Shown here: positions 16,877 through 25,277 of the stretch, piece after piece
Position numbering within the stretch: the stretch's first letter is position 1
How the letters are laid out: every line of letters begins with the position of its first letter
Assembly (NCBI GenBank): GCA_963815355.1
Contig: CAWFGJ010000009.1
Span: 32,068 to 96,067 of the forward strand
DNA from: JAPUEK01 sp963815355
GTDB taxonomy: Bacteria > Pseudomonadota > Alphaproteobacteria > Rhodobacterales > Rhodobacteraceae
Reading direction: 5' to 3'
Length of the DNA: 64,000 nucleotides
Made by a program: the position numbers and the translations under genes
Notes under the pieces: generated by a model
Database searches by the model: none
Told to the model about the DNA's origin: nothing
What the model saw: the letters and a program-made list of their open reading frames with translations, nothing else

Positions 16877-17557
16877 ATGCTGATAGGTATTTTGCAAACC
16901 GGGCTCGCGCCTGAAATGCTCGCCCCGGAAATGGGCGATTACCCAGATATGTTTATCCGGCTGCTGGATGGCTATGGCTTCACATTCCGGACTTTCCGCG
17001 TGGTTGAAGGGGATTTTCCGTCAGGCGTGCATGATTGTGAGGGCTGGCTGATTACCGGCTCTCGCCATGGGACCTATGAGGATCACCCGTGGATCCCGAC
17101 CCTGGAGCAATTCATTCGTGATTGCTTTGCGGCGCATGTTCCGATGGTGGGCGTCTGCTTTGGCCATCAAATCATTGCGCAGGCCATGGGGGGCAAGGTT
17201 GAGCGCTACGACGGGGGCTGGGCCGTTGGCGCGACTGAGTATGATTTTGAAGGCGAGCCGTTGACGCTGAACGCATGGCACCGCGATCAGGTGACAGAGG
17301 CGCCCGCTGGGGCTAAAGTGGTGGCCAGCAACGCGTTTTGCGCCAACGCGGCGCTTTTGTATGATGACCGCGCTTTCACAGTCCAAGCCCATCCCGAATT
17401 CCGCCCCGAATTCGTCGATGGTTTGATCCGTACGCGGGGCAAAGGTCTGGTTCCCGACGCTGTGCTCGCGGCCGCCGCGCAACATCTGGCGGACCCCCTG
17501 CAAGACAAAACCATGGCCGGACGAATTGCGGCTTTCTTCTTGGAGCCCCGAGCTTGA
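16877..17557 (+). CDS. Class I glutamine amidotransferase-like hydrolase
   Basis: 226 aa. The nucleophile Cys is in VGVCFGHQIIAQAMGG and the His-Glu pair in VQAHPEFRPEF. Between two GS-like ligases it could hydrolyse a gamma-glutamyl intermediate, the role PuuD plays in putrescine catabolism. Its sequence is closer to the GuaA/YfeJ-like amidotransferases (MLIGILQTG at the start, GWLITGSRHGTYEDHPWIP in the middle) than to typical PuuD. The substrate is therefore an inference from context. Confidence 0.82.
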   Translation: MLIGILQTGLAPEMLAPEMGDYPDMFIRLLDGYGFTFRTFRVVEGDFPSGVHDCEGWLITGSRHGTYEDHPWIPTLEQFIRDCFAAHVPMVGVCFGHQIIAQAMGGKVERYDGGWAVGATEYDFEGEPLTLNAWHRDQVTEAPAGAKVVASNAFCANAALLYDDRAFTVQAHPEFRPEFVDGLIRTRGKGLVPDAVLAAAAQHLADPLQDKTMAGRIAAFFLEPRA

Positions 17558-17605
17558 GCGCGCGTCGCGACAGCCGGGGGCAACCCGACAAACATAGTGT
17601 GAATC

Positions 17606-18961
17606 ATGTCCAAATGGACCGATCAGCTGCCCGAAGCAGCACGTGAGTATATTGGCGACCGTCGTGTAGATGAGGTGGAATGCGTGATCGGCGACATTGC
17701 CGGCGTCGCGCGCGGCAAAGCAATGCCAGCCGCGAAATTTGCCCATCAAGCCAACTATTTCCTGCCGAACTCCATCTTTCTTCAGACCATCACCGGGGAA
17801 TGGGCCGACAATCCTTTTGACGCCTTCACTGAGCCGGACATGATCCTTGAGCCAGACTTCACAACGGCCACGGCAGCGCCTTGGACGGCCGATGTCACGC
17901 TGCAGGTCATCCATGATGCCAAAGACCAACAAGGCAACCTTGTGCCCTATGCGCCGCGCAATGTGCTGCGCCGGATATTGCAGCTTTATGCAGATCAAGG
18001 CTGGATTCCGGTTGTGGCGCCCGAAATGGAGTTCTTCCTGACAGCCCGCAACCTCGATCCGAACCAGCCCGTCATCCCACCCATGGGCCGCTCTGGTCGC
18101 CGTGCGGCGGGAAAGCAGGCCTATTCTCTGTCGGCAATTGATGAGTACGGCAAGGTCATCGACGACATCTACGACTTTGCCGAAGCCCAAGGGCTAGAGA
18201 TTGACGGCATCCTTCAAGAAGGCGGCGCTGGCCAGATAGAGCTCAATCTTGCCCACGGCGATCCAATTCGGTTGGCCGATGACGTCTTCTTCTTCAAGCG
18301 GCTGATCCGCGAGGCGGCATTGCGACATGATTGCTTCGCAACGTTCATGGCCAAACCCATCGGCGGCGAACCGGGATCGGCTATGCATATCCACACCTCC
18401 GTTGTGGACAGCAAAACCGGCAAGAACATCTTTTCGGATAAGAAAGGCGGCGAAACTGAACAGTTCATGCATTTCATCGCCGGGATGCAGAACCACCTGA
18501 CGGGTGCGATTGCTGTTCTGGCACCCTACGTGAACTCGTACCGCCGCTACGTTCCGGATTTCGCCGCCCCAATCAATCTGGAATGGGGGCGTGACAACCG
18601 CACAACCGGGCTGCGCATTCCTATCTCCTCTCCCGCCGGTCGACGCGTTGAGAACCGTCTGCCGGGAATGGACTGCAATCCCTATCTCGGCATCGCGGCA
18701 ACCCTCGCTTGTGGCTACCTAGGCCTGATGGAGAAAAAGCTGCCCCGCGATGAGTGCAAGACAAACGCCTATATCGACAGCGACGACATCCCCACCAATC
18801 TGGGCGACGCGTTGGACCTTCTGGAAGAAGACACCGCCCTGTGTGAGGTTTTTGGCAATGAATTCGTCAAGGTCTATGAATCGGTAAAGCGGAACGAATA
18901 CAAAGAGTTCCTGCAAGTCATCAGCCCGTGGGAACGGGAACACCTGCTGTTAAACGTATGA
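17606..18961 (+). CDS. Glutamine-synthetase-family ligase (PuuA-like), paralog 2
   Basis: 451 aa. GS-fold ligase with the PuuA-type N-terminus VECVIGDIAGVARGKAMP. Metal and substrate motifs are VVAPEMEFFL, LQEGGAGQIELNLAHGDP, GSAMHIHTSVVD and WGRDNRTTGLRIP. It is a different subgroup from paralog 1 at 15403, so the two probably act on different amines or catalyse successive steps. Its last bases overlap the oxidoreductase start. Confidence 0.87.
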   Translation: MSKWTDQLPEAAREYIGDRRVDEVECVIGDIAGVARGKAMPAAKFAHQANYFLPNSIFLQTITGEWADNPFDAFTEPDMILEPDFTTATAAPWTADVTLQVIHDAKDQQGNLVPYAPRNVLRRILQLYADQGWIPVVAPEMEFFLTARNLDPNQPVIPPMGRSGRRAAGKQAYSLSAIDEYGKVIDDIYDFAEAQGLEIDGILQEGGAGQIELNLAHGDPIRLADDVFFFKRLIREAALRHDCFATFMAKPIGGEPGSAMHIHTSVVDSKTGKNIFSDKKGGETEQFMHFIAGMQNHLTGAIAVLAPYVNSYRRYVPDFAAPINLEWGRDNRTTGLRIPISSPAGRRVENRLPGMDCNPYLGIAATLACGYLGLMEKKLPRDECKTNAYIDSDDIPTNLGDALDLLEEDTALCEVFGNEFVKVYESVKRNEYKEFLQVISPWEREHLLLNV

Positions 18962-20259
18962 ACCTTCTGCACGCCAATGACAGGACGGGGGAATATCCTC
19001 CGTCTTATTACGCGGCGACGCGGGCCGAGCTTGCGCCCTACGCTCCCTTGCAGGGCGAGATGCGGGCCGATGTTTGCATCGTGGGCGGTGGCTATACAGG
19101 GCTATCAGCCGCGCTGCATCTTGCCCAAAAGGGCTTGGACGTGGTGCTTCTGGAGGCGCACCGGGTTGGATTTGGTGCGTCAGGACGCAACGGCGGGCAA
19201 GTTGGCTCAGGACAGCGGCAAGATCAGGTCTGGCTGGAAAAAGCCGTAGGGCGCGATGTTGCCCACCATTTGTGGGATCTGTCCCAAGACGCAAAGGCGC
19301 TGGTAAAATCGCTGATCAAGGATCATGCGATGCCGGTGGCTTTTCATCCCGGCGTGGCCCACGCCTGTTGGACCGAAGCGGAGGTGCGCGATACGCATGC
19401 TTACGCTGCAAAGCTGCACCGCGATTATGGCTATACCGAATTGGAGGTGCTGGATCGGGACGCTATCCGGCGACTGATCGGGTCGGCTGCTTATAAGGGT
19501 GGTGAATTGGATCGTGGCGCGGGGCACCTGCACCCGCTCAACTTCGCCGTTGGGTTGGCACAGGCCGCGACCGCGGCAGGGGCCAAGATCTATGAGGGAT
19601 CGGAAGTTCATCATATTGCGCATGGGGCCAAACCCGAAGTGCGCACTTCTCAGGGTCGCGTTATCTGCGATCACGTCATACTTGCAGGCAACGGCTATCT
19701 TGGCAATCTGGACCGCCAGATTGCGGCCAAGGTCATGCCCATCAACAACTTCATCGTCGCGACTGAACCATTGGGCGACCGCGCTGCCGCTATCCTGTCC
19801 GAGCCCGTTGCCGTGGCCGACACCAAGTTTGTCGTGAACTACTGGCGCCTGTCGGAAGACAACCGGCTTTTGTTCGGGGGCGGGGAAAGTTACGGCTACC
19901 GTTTTCCCGATCTGATCCGCACCGTCCGCAAGCCGATGCTGCAGGTCTACCCGCAACTGGCGGATGTCCGCATCGACTACGCTTGGGGTGGGACGCTGGC
20001 GATCACGCTGAACCGGATGCCCTGCTTTACCCGACCTGCGCCCAATATTCTGTCGGCCTCAGGCTATTCCGGACACGGCGTCGCACTGGCCACGCTTGCG
20101 GGCAAACTGATGGCCGAGGCAGTCGCGGGTCAGTCGTCGGGGTTTGATGTGATGGCGAGCCTGCCTCAACCGCGCTTCCCCGGTGGCGTGGCGTTGCGCT
20201 GGCCGCTTTTGGCGGCCGCGATGACTTGGTATTCGCTAAGGGATCGTCTGGGGTTTTAG
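18958..20259 (+). CDS. FAD-dependent amine oxidoreductase (PuuB-like)
   Basis: 433 aa, a DAO-fold flavoprotein. The dinucleotide-binding motif is VCIVGGGYTGLSAALHLAQKGLDVVLLEA near residues 40-68, followed by GFGASGRNGGQVGSGQ, typical of gamma-glutamylputrescine oxidase and related enzymes. The C-terminal FAD block is ILSASGYSGHGVALATLAGKLMAEA. It would oxidise the gamma-glutamyl-amine to an aldehyde. ATG at 18958 overlaps the ligase stop (ATGA). No aldehyde dehydrogenase (PuuC) follows. Confidence 0.87.
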   Translation: MNLLHANDRTGEYPPSYYAATRAELAPYAPLQGEMRADVCIVGGGYTGLSAALHLAQKGLDVVLLEAHRVGFGASGRNGGQVGSGQRQDQVWLEKAVGRDVAHHLWDLSQDAKALVKSLIKDHAMPVAFHPGVAHACWTEAEVRDTHAYAAKLHRDYGYTELEVLDRDAIRRLIGSAAYKGGELDRGAGHLHPLNFAVGLAQAATAAGAKIYEGSEVHHIAHGAKPEVRTSQGRVICDHVILAGNGYLGNLDRQIAAKVMPINNFIVATEPLGDRAAAILSEPVAVADTKFVVNYWRLSEDNRLLFGGGESYGYRFPDLIRTVRKPMLQVYPQLADVRIDYAWGGTLAITLNRMPCFTRPAPNILSASGYSGHGVALATLAGKLMAEAVAGQSSGFDVMASLPQPRFPGGVALRWPLLAAAMTWYSLRDRLGF

Positions 20260-20325
20260 CCCAATGAATGGGTCGTTCATCGGCGGTTTTCGCCGGGTGT
20301 CGGCGATTGTCACTAGCTTGACGCA

Positions 20326-21576
20326 ATGTCGATGATTAAAGCTTTCCTGAAGAAGAGTTTCAGGAAAGCTTTAATGATGACTGCCGACGGCCAAACCCAT
20401 GCCCCCAATGTGCACCAAGCCGAACCGATTCCAGAGGCGGCACGTGCCGAGATTGACCGCTTGCTAAGCTCAGGCGACCTGTTCCGATACACTGCAGCGC
20501 ACAGTGCGCCCGTCGCCCTGCTGGAAGAAGAATTTGCAGCACTTTTGGGCAGTCGCTATGCGCTCGCGGTAGCATCTTGCTCTGCCGCCTTATTCCTGTC
20601 GCTCAAGGCGCTGGATCTGCCCCGGGGCGCGCGCGTGTTGATCCCTGCCTTTACCTTCGCCGCCGTCCCTTCTGCTGTGGTCCATGCTGATTGCGAACCG
20701 GTTTTGGTTGAAGTCGGGGAGAACTACCGCGTCGACCTGGCGGACTTTGAGGCCAAACTTGAGGGCGCGGCAGCAGTGATGATCAGCCACATGCGCGGCC
20801 ATACGTCGGACATGGATGCCATCATGGCGCTTTGCGACGCCCGCGCCATTCCGGTGATCGAGGATGCTGCCCATAGCCTTGGCACCGAATGGCATGGCCG
20901 CAAGATTGGTACGATCGGAAAAATCGGCTGTTTTTCCTTTCAATCCTATAAGCTCGTGAATGCAGGCGAAGGCGGAATTCTGGTAACAGACGATCCCGAA
21001 ATTGCCGCACGCTGCGTGATCATGTCGGGGGCTTACGAATCGAACTGGAAGAAACATCCCGGCATGCAAAACAGCTACATGCTTTGGCAAAACAAGCTGC
21101 CGCTTTATAACATGCGCATGCAAAACCTTTCGGCGGCTGTGATCCGCCCGCAGTTGCCTGAGGTTGCGAGCCGCGTTGCCAAGGGCCGCGCCGGGCACGA
21201 CCGGGTGGCGGACCAGATCAACGGGTCGCCCTTTCTTGCTGTGCCTCCTGCCTTGCCCCCTGAAGAGCGCGCGCCGGATTCAATCCAGTTCAATTTGGCA
21301 GGCGGCTGGACCGATGCGCAAGCGTTGGCCTTTCAATCCGAAGCACAACAGCGCGGTGTAACAGTTCAGGTTTTCGGCCTGTCTGATGGCAACGCCCGCG
21401 CCTTTTGGAACTGGGAGTTTCTGGGCCCTGCGCCAGAGCTGCCGAAAACCCGCGCGATGCTCATGCGGGCATGCGATGTGCGCCTGCCTACACGGCTGAC
21501 AGATGCAGAGCTGGATTACATCGCGGATGCCGTGATCTCGGCGGCGCAAACCGTGCGAGGTATGCGTGCAGCATAA
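20326..21576 (+). CDS. DegT/DnrJ/EryC1/StrS-family aminotransferase
   Basis: 416 aa, PLP-dependent, fold type I. Key motifs are VASCSAALFLSLKALDL, VIEDAAHSLGTEWHGRKIGTIG and the PLP lysine in FSFQSYKLVNAGEGG. Family members work on sugars or related carbonyl compounds; nothing nearby indicates a sugar pathway. The start is uncertain. ATG at 20326 has no ribosome site, while ATG at 20374 has AGGAAAG eight bases upstream and would remove the cationic stretch MSMIKAFLKKSFRKAL. A long hairpin covers this region. Confidence 0.87.
   Translation: MSMIKAFLKKSFRKALMMTADGQTHAPNVHQAEPIPEAARAEIDRLLSSGDLFRYTAAHSAPVALLEEEFAALLGSRYALAVASCSAALFLSLKALDLPRGARVLIPAFTFAAVPSAVVHADCEPVLVEVGENYRVDLADFEAKLEGAAAVMISHMRGHTSDMDAIMALCDARAIPVIEDAAHSLGTEWHGRKIGTIGKIGCFSFQSYKLVNAGEGGILVTDDPEIAARCVIMSGAYESNWKKHPGMQNSYMLWQNKLPLYNMRMQNLSAAVIRPQLPEVASRVAKGRAGHDRVADQINGSPFLAVPPALPPEERAPDSIQFNLAGGWTDAQALAFQSEAQQRGVTVQVFGLSDGNARAFWNWEFLGPAPELPKTRAMLMRACDVRLPTRLTDAELDYIADAVISAAQTVRGMRAA
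20335..20375 (+). promoter_or_regulatory. 17-bp perfect hairpin covering the possible ribosome site of the DegT-family gene
   Basis: ATTAAAGCTTTCCTGAA (20335-20351) pairs with TTCAGGAAAGCTTTAAT (20359-20375) around a 7-base loop. The right arm contains the AGGAAAG ribosome site and two bases of the ATG at 20374. If translation starts there, the folded mRNA would hide the site. If translation starts at 20326, the repeat is coding. Confidence 0.75.
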
Positions 21577-21648
21577 ATCCTGCTTGTGCCGCATTTTTCC
21601 CCTTGCGGCGGCGCGCTGGGTGACCTATTTGACCGCCATCCAGACGGT

Positions 21649-21723
21649 GCGGGCGTAGCTCAGGGGTAGAGCATAACCTTGCCAAGGTTAGGGTCGGGCG
21701 TTCGAATCGCCTCGCCCGCTCCA
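21649..21723 (+). tRNA. tRNA-Gly (GCC), copy 1
   Basis: Full cloverleaf. The acceptor GCGGGCG pairs with CGCCCGC, the anticodon loop is TTGCCAA (GCC), the T-loop is TTCGAAT, and the CCA end is encoded. Identical to the copy 251 bases downstream. Confidence 0.97.
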
Positions 21724-21736
21724 ACTGGAAAGCTTA

Positions 21737-21762
21737 AAGGGCGCTCGCAAGAGCGCCCTTTT
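21737..21762 (+). terminator. Rho-independent terminator after tRNA-Gly copy 1
   Basis: AAGGGCGCTC pairs perfectly with GAGCGCCCTT around GCAA, followed by TT. It begins 14 bases after the tRNA 3' end. Confidence 0.88.
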
Positions 21763-21899
21763 GCGTTTCCGCACTCTGCCGGTCCGAGCCAAAAACAGCT
21801 TGCGGTTTCCCGCCTCCGGCGACTGTTGAATTTGCCATCACTTGGGCGTGAAATCCGCTTGCACCCATCAGCGCGCCCCGCTAGATAGCCCCTAGGAGC

Positions 21900-21974
21900 G
21901 CGGGCGTAGCTCAGGGGTAGAGCATAACCTTGCCAAGGTTAGGGTCGGGCGTTCGAATCGCCTCGCCCGCTCCA
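21900..21974 (+). tRNA. tRNA-Gly (GCC), copy 2
   Basis: All 75 bases are identical to the copy at 21649. Anticodon GCC and encoded CCA. The flanking bases differ, so only the tRNA itself is conserved; the terminator after copy 1 is not repeated here. Confidence 0.97.
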
Positions 21975-22146
21975 ATTTTTCCGCAGCAAAACAGATGGTT
22001 GGCCAATTCGTTGGCCCAGGCCCACGGGCCCTGTTTTGCGTTGCGAATGCCGCTTTTGGCACGGGTCACCAATCTACAAACGCACGGAAAAACCCCACGC
22101 CCCCTTGCACCGCCCCGCAGTTTGGCCTATTTCACCCTAACTTTGA

Positions 22147-22220
22147 GGCGGGTGGGCAGGCAGGCTATGCGCTGGATTGCAAATCCATGTAGATCGGTTC
22201 GATTCCGATACCCGCCTCCA
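22147..22220 (+). tRNA. tRNA-Cys (GCA)
   Basis: Acceptor GGCGGGT pairs with ACCCGCC, the anticodon loop contains GCA (ATTGCAAAT), the T-loop is TTCGATT and CCA is encoded. 74 bases. Confidence 0.96.
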
Positions 22221-22302
22221 AGTTTTCCCTAAAGGCGGTTCGGCATCTTGGTGCCATGTGCGATCTGATCCTCGGCTTAGGCGCGTTTCGGGGGCCCGCA
22301 GA

Positions 22303-23328
22303 TTAGCCCCAATCCAGAACGACCTTGCCTGACTTGCCCGAGCGCATTGTCTCAAACCCCGTTTCAAACGCCGCAACGGGAAACCGGTGGGTGATCACTT
22401 TGCGGATGTCCAGACCATTTTCCAGCATGGCAATCATCTTGTACCAGGTCTCAAAAATCTCCCGCCCGTAGACGCCCTTGATGGTAAGCGCCTTGAACAC
22501 AATGCGGCTCCAGTCCACAGGGGATTTTCCTGGAGGAATTCCCAACATGGCGATGCGCCCCCCCATGACCATCGCCTCGATCATCTGATCAAGACCGGCC
22601 TGATTGCCGCTCATTTCCATGCCGACGTCAAAGCCTTGGACAATCCTGAGCCGCCCCATGACGTCACGCAAATCCTCCGTCGCCACGTTGACCGGGGTGA
22701 CATCGGCAACCTCGGCGGCAAGGGCCAATCGGGCCGGGTTCACATCGGTGATGACCACGTGGCGCGCACCGACATGGCGCGCAACCGCGCCAGCCATGAT
22801 GCCGATGGGGCCTGCCCCTGTGATCAGCACATCTTCCCCGACCAGATCAAAGCTAAGCGCTGTGTGCACTGCATTGCCCAAAGGATCCAGTATAGCGCCG
22901 ATTTCATCATCAATGCTGTCGGGCAGAGGCACGACGTTAAATGCCGGCAGTCGCAGAAATTCGGCAAACGCGCCGGGTTCATTCACCCCAATACCCCGCG
23001 TGGCCGGATCAAGATGGAACTTTCCGGCCCGGCTTTGGCGTGACAGCTTGCCGATCAGATGCCCCTCGCCCGAACAGCGTTGGCCAATCTCCAACCCTTC
23101 CACCAACGCCCCTTTTGCGACGATTTCTCCGGCAAACTCATGCCCCGTAACAAGGCCCAAGGGGACGGTGCGCTGTGCCCAGCCATCCCAGTTCCAGATG
23201 TGGATGTCGGTGCCGCAGATGCCCGTCTTCTTGACACGTATCAGCACATCCTCCGGCCCGATTTCCGGGACAGGGCGCGCTTCCTGCCAGAGGCCGACTT
23301 CTGGCCGTGTTTTGACCAAAGCTTTCAT
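22303..23328 (-). CDS. tdh: L-threonine 3-dehydrogenase
   Basis: 341 aa, zinc alcohol dehydrogenase superfamily. It oxidises threonine to 2-amino-3-ketobutyrate with NAD+. The catalytic-zinc cysteine is C38 in GICGTDIHIW, and GHEFAG follows. The NAD motif is ITGAGPIGIMAG. The structural-zinc lobe has lost all four cysteines: positions equivalent to C93, C96, C99 and C107 of the E. coli enzyme are G, S, S and D. The gene overlaps kbl by 4 bases, and the products act in succession. Confidence 0.95.
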   Translation of the reverse strand: MKALVKTRPEVGLWQEARPVPEIGPEDVLIRVKKTGICGTDIHIWNWDGWAQRTVPLGLVTGHEFAGEIVAKGALVEGLEIGQRCSGEGHLIGKLSRQSRAGKFHLDPATRGIGVNEPGAFAEFLRLPAFNVVPLPDSIDDEIGAILDPLGNAVHTALSFDLVGEDVLITGAGPIGIMAGAVARHVGARHVVITDVNPARLALAAEVADVTPVNVATEDLRDVMGRLRIVQGFDVGMEMSGNQAGLDQMIEAMVMGGRIAMLGIPPGKSPVDWSRIVFKALTIKGVYGREIFETWYKMIAMLENGLDIRKVITHRFPVAAFETGFETMRSGKSGKVVLDWG

Positions 23329-24515
23329 CGTAGCACCCTCACTTCTTTGCCTGCCGCTTCAAAGGCTGCGAGCGCCTCGTCCAGATCATCCATGGTAAGT
23401 GCTGCATTCATCTGTGTGCGAATGCGGGCCCCGCCCCGCGGCACGACGGGGTAGAAGAAGGCGGAGACCATCACCCCCCGAGCATCCAGAGCAGCCGCGA
23501 ATTTCTGCGCCAAAGGTGCCTCACCTAGCATCACCGGCACGATGGGGTGCTCACCGGGCAAAAGCCGGAAGCCAATGCTCTCCAAGCCGGCACGCCAATA
23601 ATCCGTGTTGTGAAAGAGGCGCAAGCGCAAGTCATCCGCCGCTTCCACAATATCCAAGGCCGCCAAGGCGGCCCCCACCACCGCCGGTGGCAGCGCGTTG
23701 GAGAAAAGGTAAGGACGGGCCCGCTGGCGCAACAGGTCAATCACTTCCTGAGGACCCGCGATATACCCCCCAAGGGCGCCGCCCAGGGCCTTTCCCAGCG
23801 TGCCTGTCAGAATATCCACCTCTACCCCGGCATGCGCCGCTGTCCCGCGCCCCTGTGGCCCCATAAAGCCCGTGGCGTGACAGTCATCAACCATTACCAA
23901 ACACCCGTAGGCGTCGGCAATCCGGCGGATTTCTTTCAGGTCAGCCAAATAGCCATCCATTGAAAACACGCCATCGGTGGCAATCATCACGAACCGCGCG
24001 CCATCCTTGATTGCGGTTAGGACCTGCACCTCAAGATCGGCCATGTCATTATTGGCAAAACGATAGCGCTTTGCCTTGCACAGCCGCACGCCATCGATGA
24101 TCGAGGCATGGTTCAGGCTGTCCGAGACAATTGCGTCCTGCTCCCCCAAAAGCGGCTCAAACAGTCCGCCGTTGGCATCGAAACACGCGGCGAACAAGAT
24201 CGCATCCGCCTTTCCCAGGAACGCCGCCAAGCGCTGCTCTAGCTTCCGATGCAAATCTTGCGTGCCGCAAATGAACCGGACCGAGGCCATGCCGAAGCCG
24301 TGGCTGTCCATCGCCGCTTTGGCCGCTGCCACCAGACGCGGATCATTGGCCAAGCCCAGATAATTATTGGCGCAAAGGTTCAGCATTGGCCGCCCGCCAA
24401 CCGTTACGTGCGCCCCTTGCGCGCCCGTAATCAGCCGCTCCCGCTTCATCAACCCTTCAGCGTTAATGCCGGCAAGCGTGTCGCGCAGGTGGGACAGGAA
24501 TCGAATATCTGTCAT
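23325..24515 (-). CDS. kbl: Glycine C-acetyltransferase (2-amino-3-ketobutyrate CoA ligase)
   Basis: 396 aa, PLP alpha-oxoamine synthase family. It splits 2-amino-3-ketobutyrate with CoA into glycine and acetyl-CoA, completing threonine breakdown after Tdh. Motifs: LNLCANNYLGLA near the start, VDDCHATGFMGPQGRGT, and the PLP lysine in TGTLGKALGGALGGY. It is first in a kbl-tdh operon. An XRE-cupin regulator gene lies 147 bases upstream on the same strand. Confidence 0.96.
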   Translation of the reverse strand: MTDIRFLSHLRDTLAGINAEGLMKRERLITGAQGAHVTVGGRPMLNLCANNYLGLANDPRLVAAAKAAMDSHGFGMASVRFICGTQDLHRKLEQRLAAFLGKADAILFAACFDANGGLFEPLLGEQDAIVSDSLNHASIIDGVRLCKAKRYRFANNDMADLEVQVLTAIKDGARFVMIATDGVFSMDGYLADLKEIRRIADAYGCLVMVDDCHATGFMGPQGRGTAAHAGVEVDILTGTLGKALGGALGGYIAGPQEVIDLLRQRARPYLFSNALPPAVVGAALAALDIVEAADDLRLRLFHNTDYWRAGLESIGFRLLPGEHPIVPVMLGEAPLAQKFAAALDARGVMVSAFFYPVVPRGGARIRTQMNAALTMDDLDEALAAFEAAGKEVRVLR

Positions 24516-24662
24516 AACGGAATGTCCTCCACTTTGGCGGATTGTGCAGCAGGACCGCCGATTAAGTCAATATCCCGGAAAAGAATCCGTTATTTCGGAA
24601 ATCCGTCCGATCTTAAAGTACGTCTCAATCTTAGAATGGCGCGGCGCCACTATGCCCGACGG

Positions 24663-25220
24663 CTAACTGTCTTGAACAATAAGCAAGGCCCGCGCCGCCC
24701 CTTCGGCTTCAATGGCATGTGGTCGGTCGGCGGGATAACGCGCGGTATCACCCGGCCCCAGAAGGCTATCTTCATCCCCCGAGATTACCCGCATTGCGCC
24801 CTCGATGACTGTCAGGTGTTCGCGGCAACCGGGTGAATGCGGGTCACTTTCCAGCTTACCCCCGGCCTTAAAGGTCAGATCATAGACTTCATGTTCTCCG
24901 ACTGCCTCTGCCGGTGATAAGATGCGGATCGCCACGCCCGTCCCGCGACCAAGGATCACCGGAGCAGAGGCGGCGCGCACAACCATGATCCCCAGTTCCG
25001 GCTTGTCTTCCAGAAGGCCGGCGAAATCGACCTGCAAAGCTTGGGTCAGGTTCCAAAGGGTTGCAACCGTGGGAGACGATTTGCCACGCTCTATCTGGCT
25101 GACCATGGAGCGGCTGACGCCGGACAGTTTGGCCACCGCATCAAGGCTTAGTCCGCGCGCCTTGCGGGCCTCGCGCAGGCTTGCGGCCAAACGATCGTGA
25201 ATCTCGGATCTAGGGTTCAT
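24663..25220 (-). CDS. XRE-family regulator with C-terminal cupin domain
   Basis: 185 aa. The helix-turn-helix (about residues 10-65) shows LREARKARGLSLDAVAKLSGVSRSMVSQIERGKSSPTVATL. The cupin sensor domain occupies about 105-180, with SPGCREHLTVIEGAMRVISGDE and the late TARYPADRPHAIEAEG. This layout fits SutR/PuuR-type regulators of amino-acid or amine metabolism. Its position just upstream of kbl-tdh suggests control of threonine catabolism, but this is an inference. ATG at 25220 gives the usual length; the frame remains open to 25271. Confidence 0.87.
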   Translation of the reverse strand: MNPRSEIHDRLAASLREARKARGLSLDAVAKLSGVSRSMVSQIERGKSSPTVATLWNLTQALQVDFAGLLEDKPELGIMVVRAASAPVILGRGTGVAIRILSPAEAVGEHEVYDLTFKAGGKLESDPHSPGCREHLTVIEGAMRVISGDEDSLLGPGDTARYPADRPHAIEAEGAARALLIVQDS

Positions 25221-25277
25221 GCGACCATAGAACGGCGAACCGGGGCCTGCGTCAACGCAGATACCCGCCAATCGCCC

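Noticed and set aside
21679..22232. Plus-strand frames beginning inside the tRNA-Gly genes, with near-identical N-termini
   Set aside because: The shared peptide is only translated tRNA sequence from the duplicated tRNA genes.
24516..24662. Possible riboswitch in the kbl leader
   Set aside because: The 147 bases show no paired structure or motif of a glycine or threonine-related riboswitch that I can recognise.
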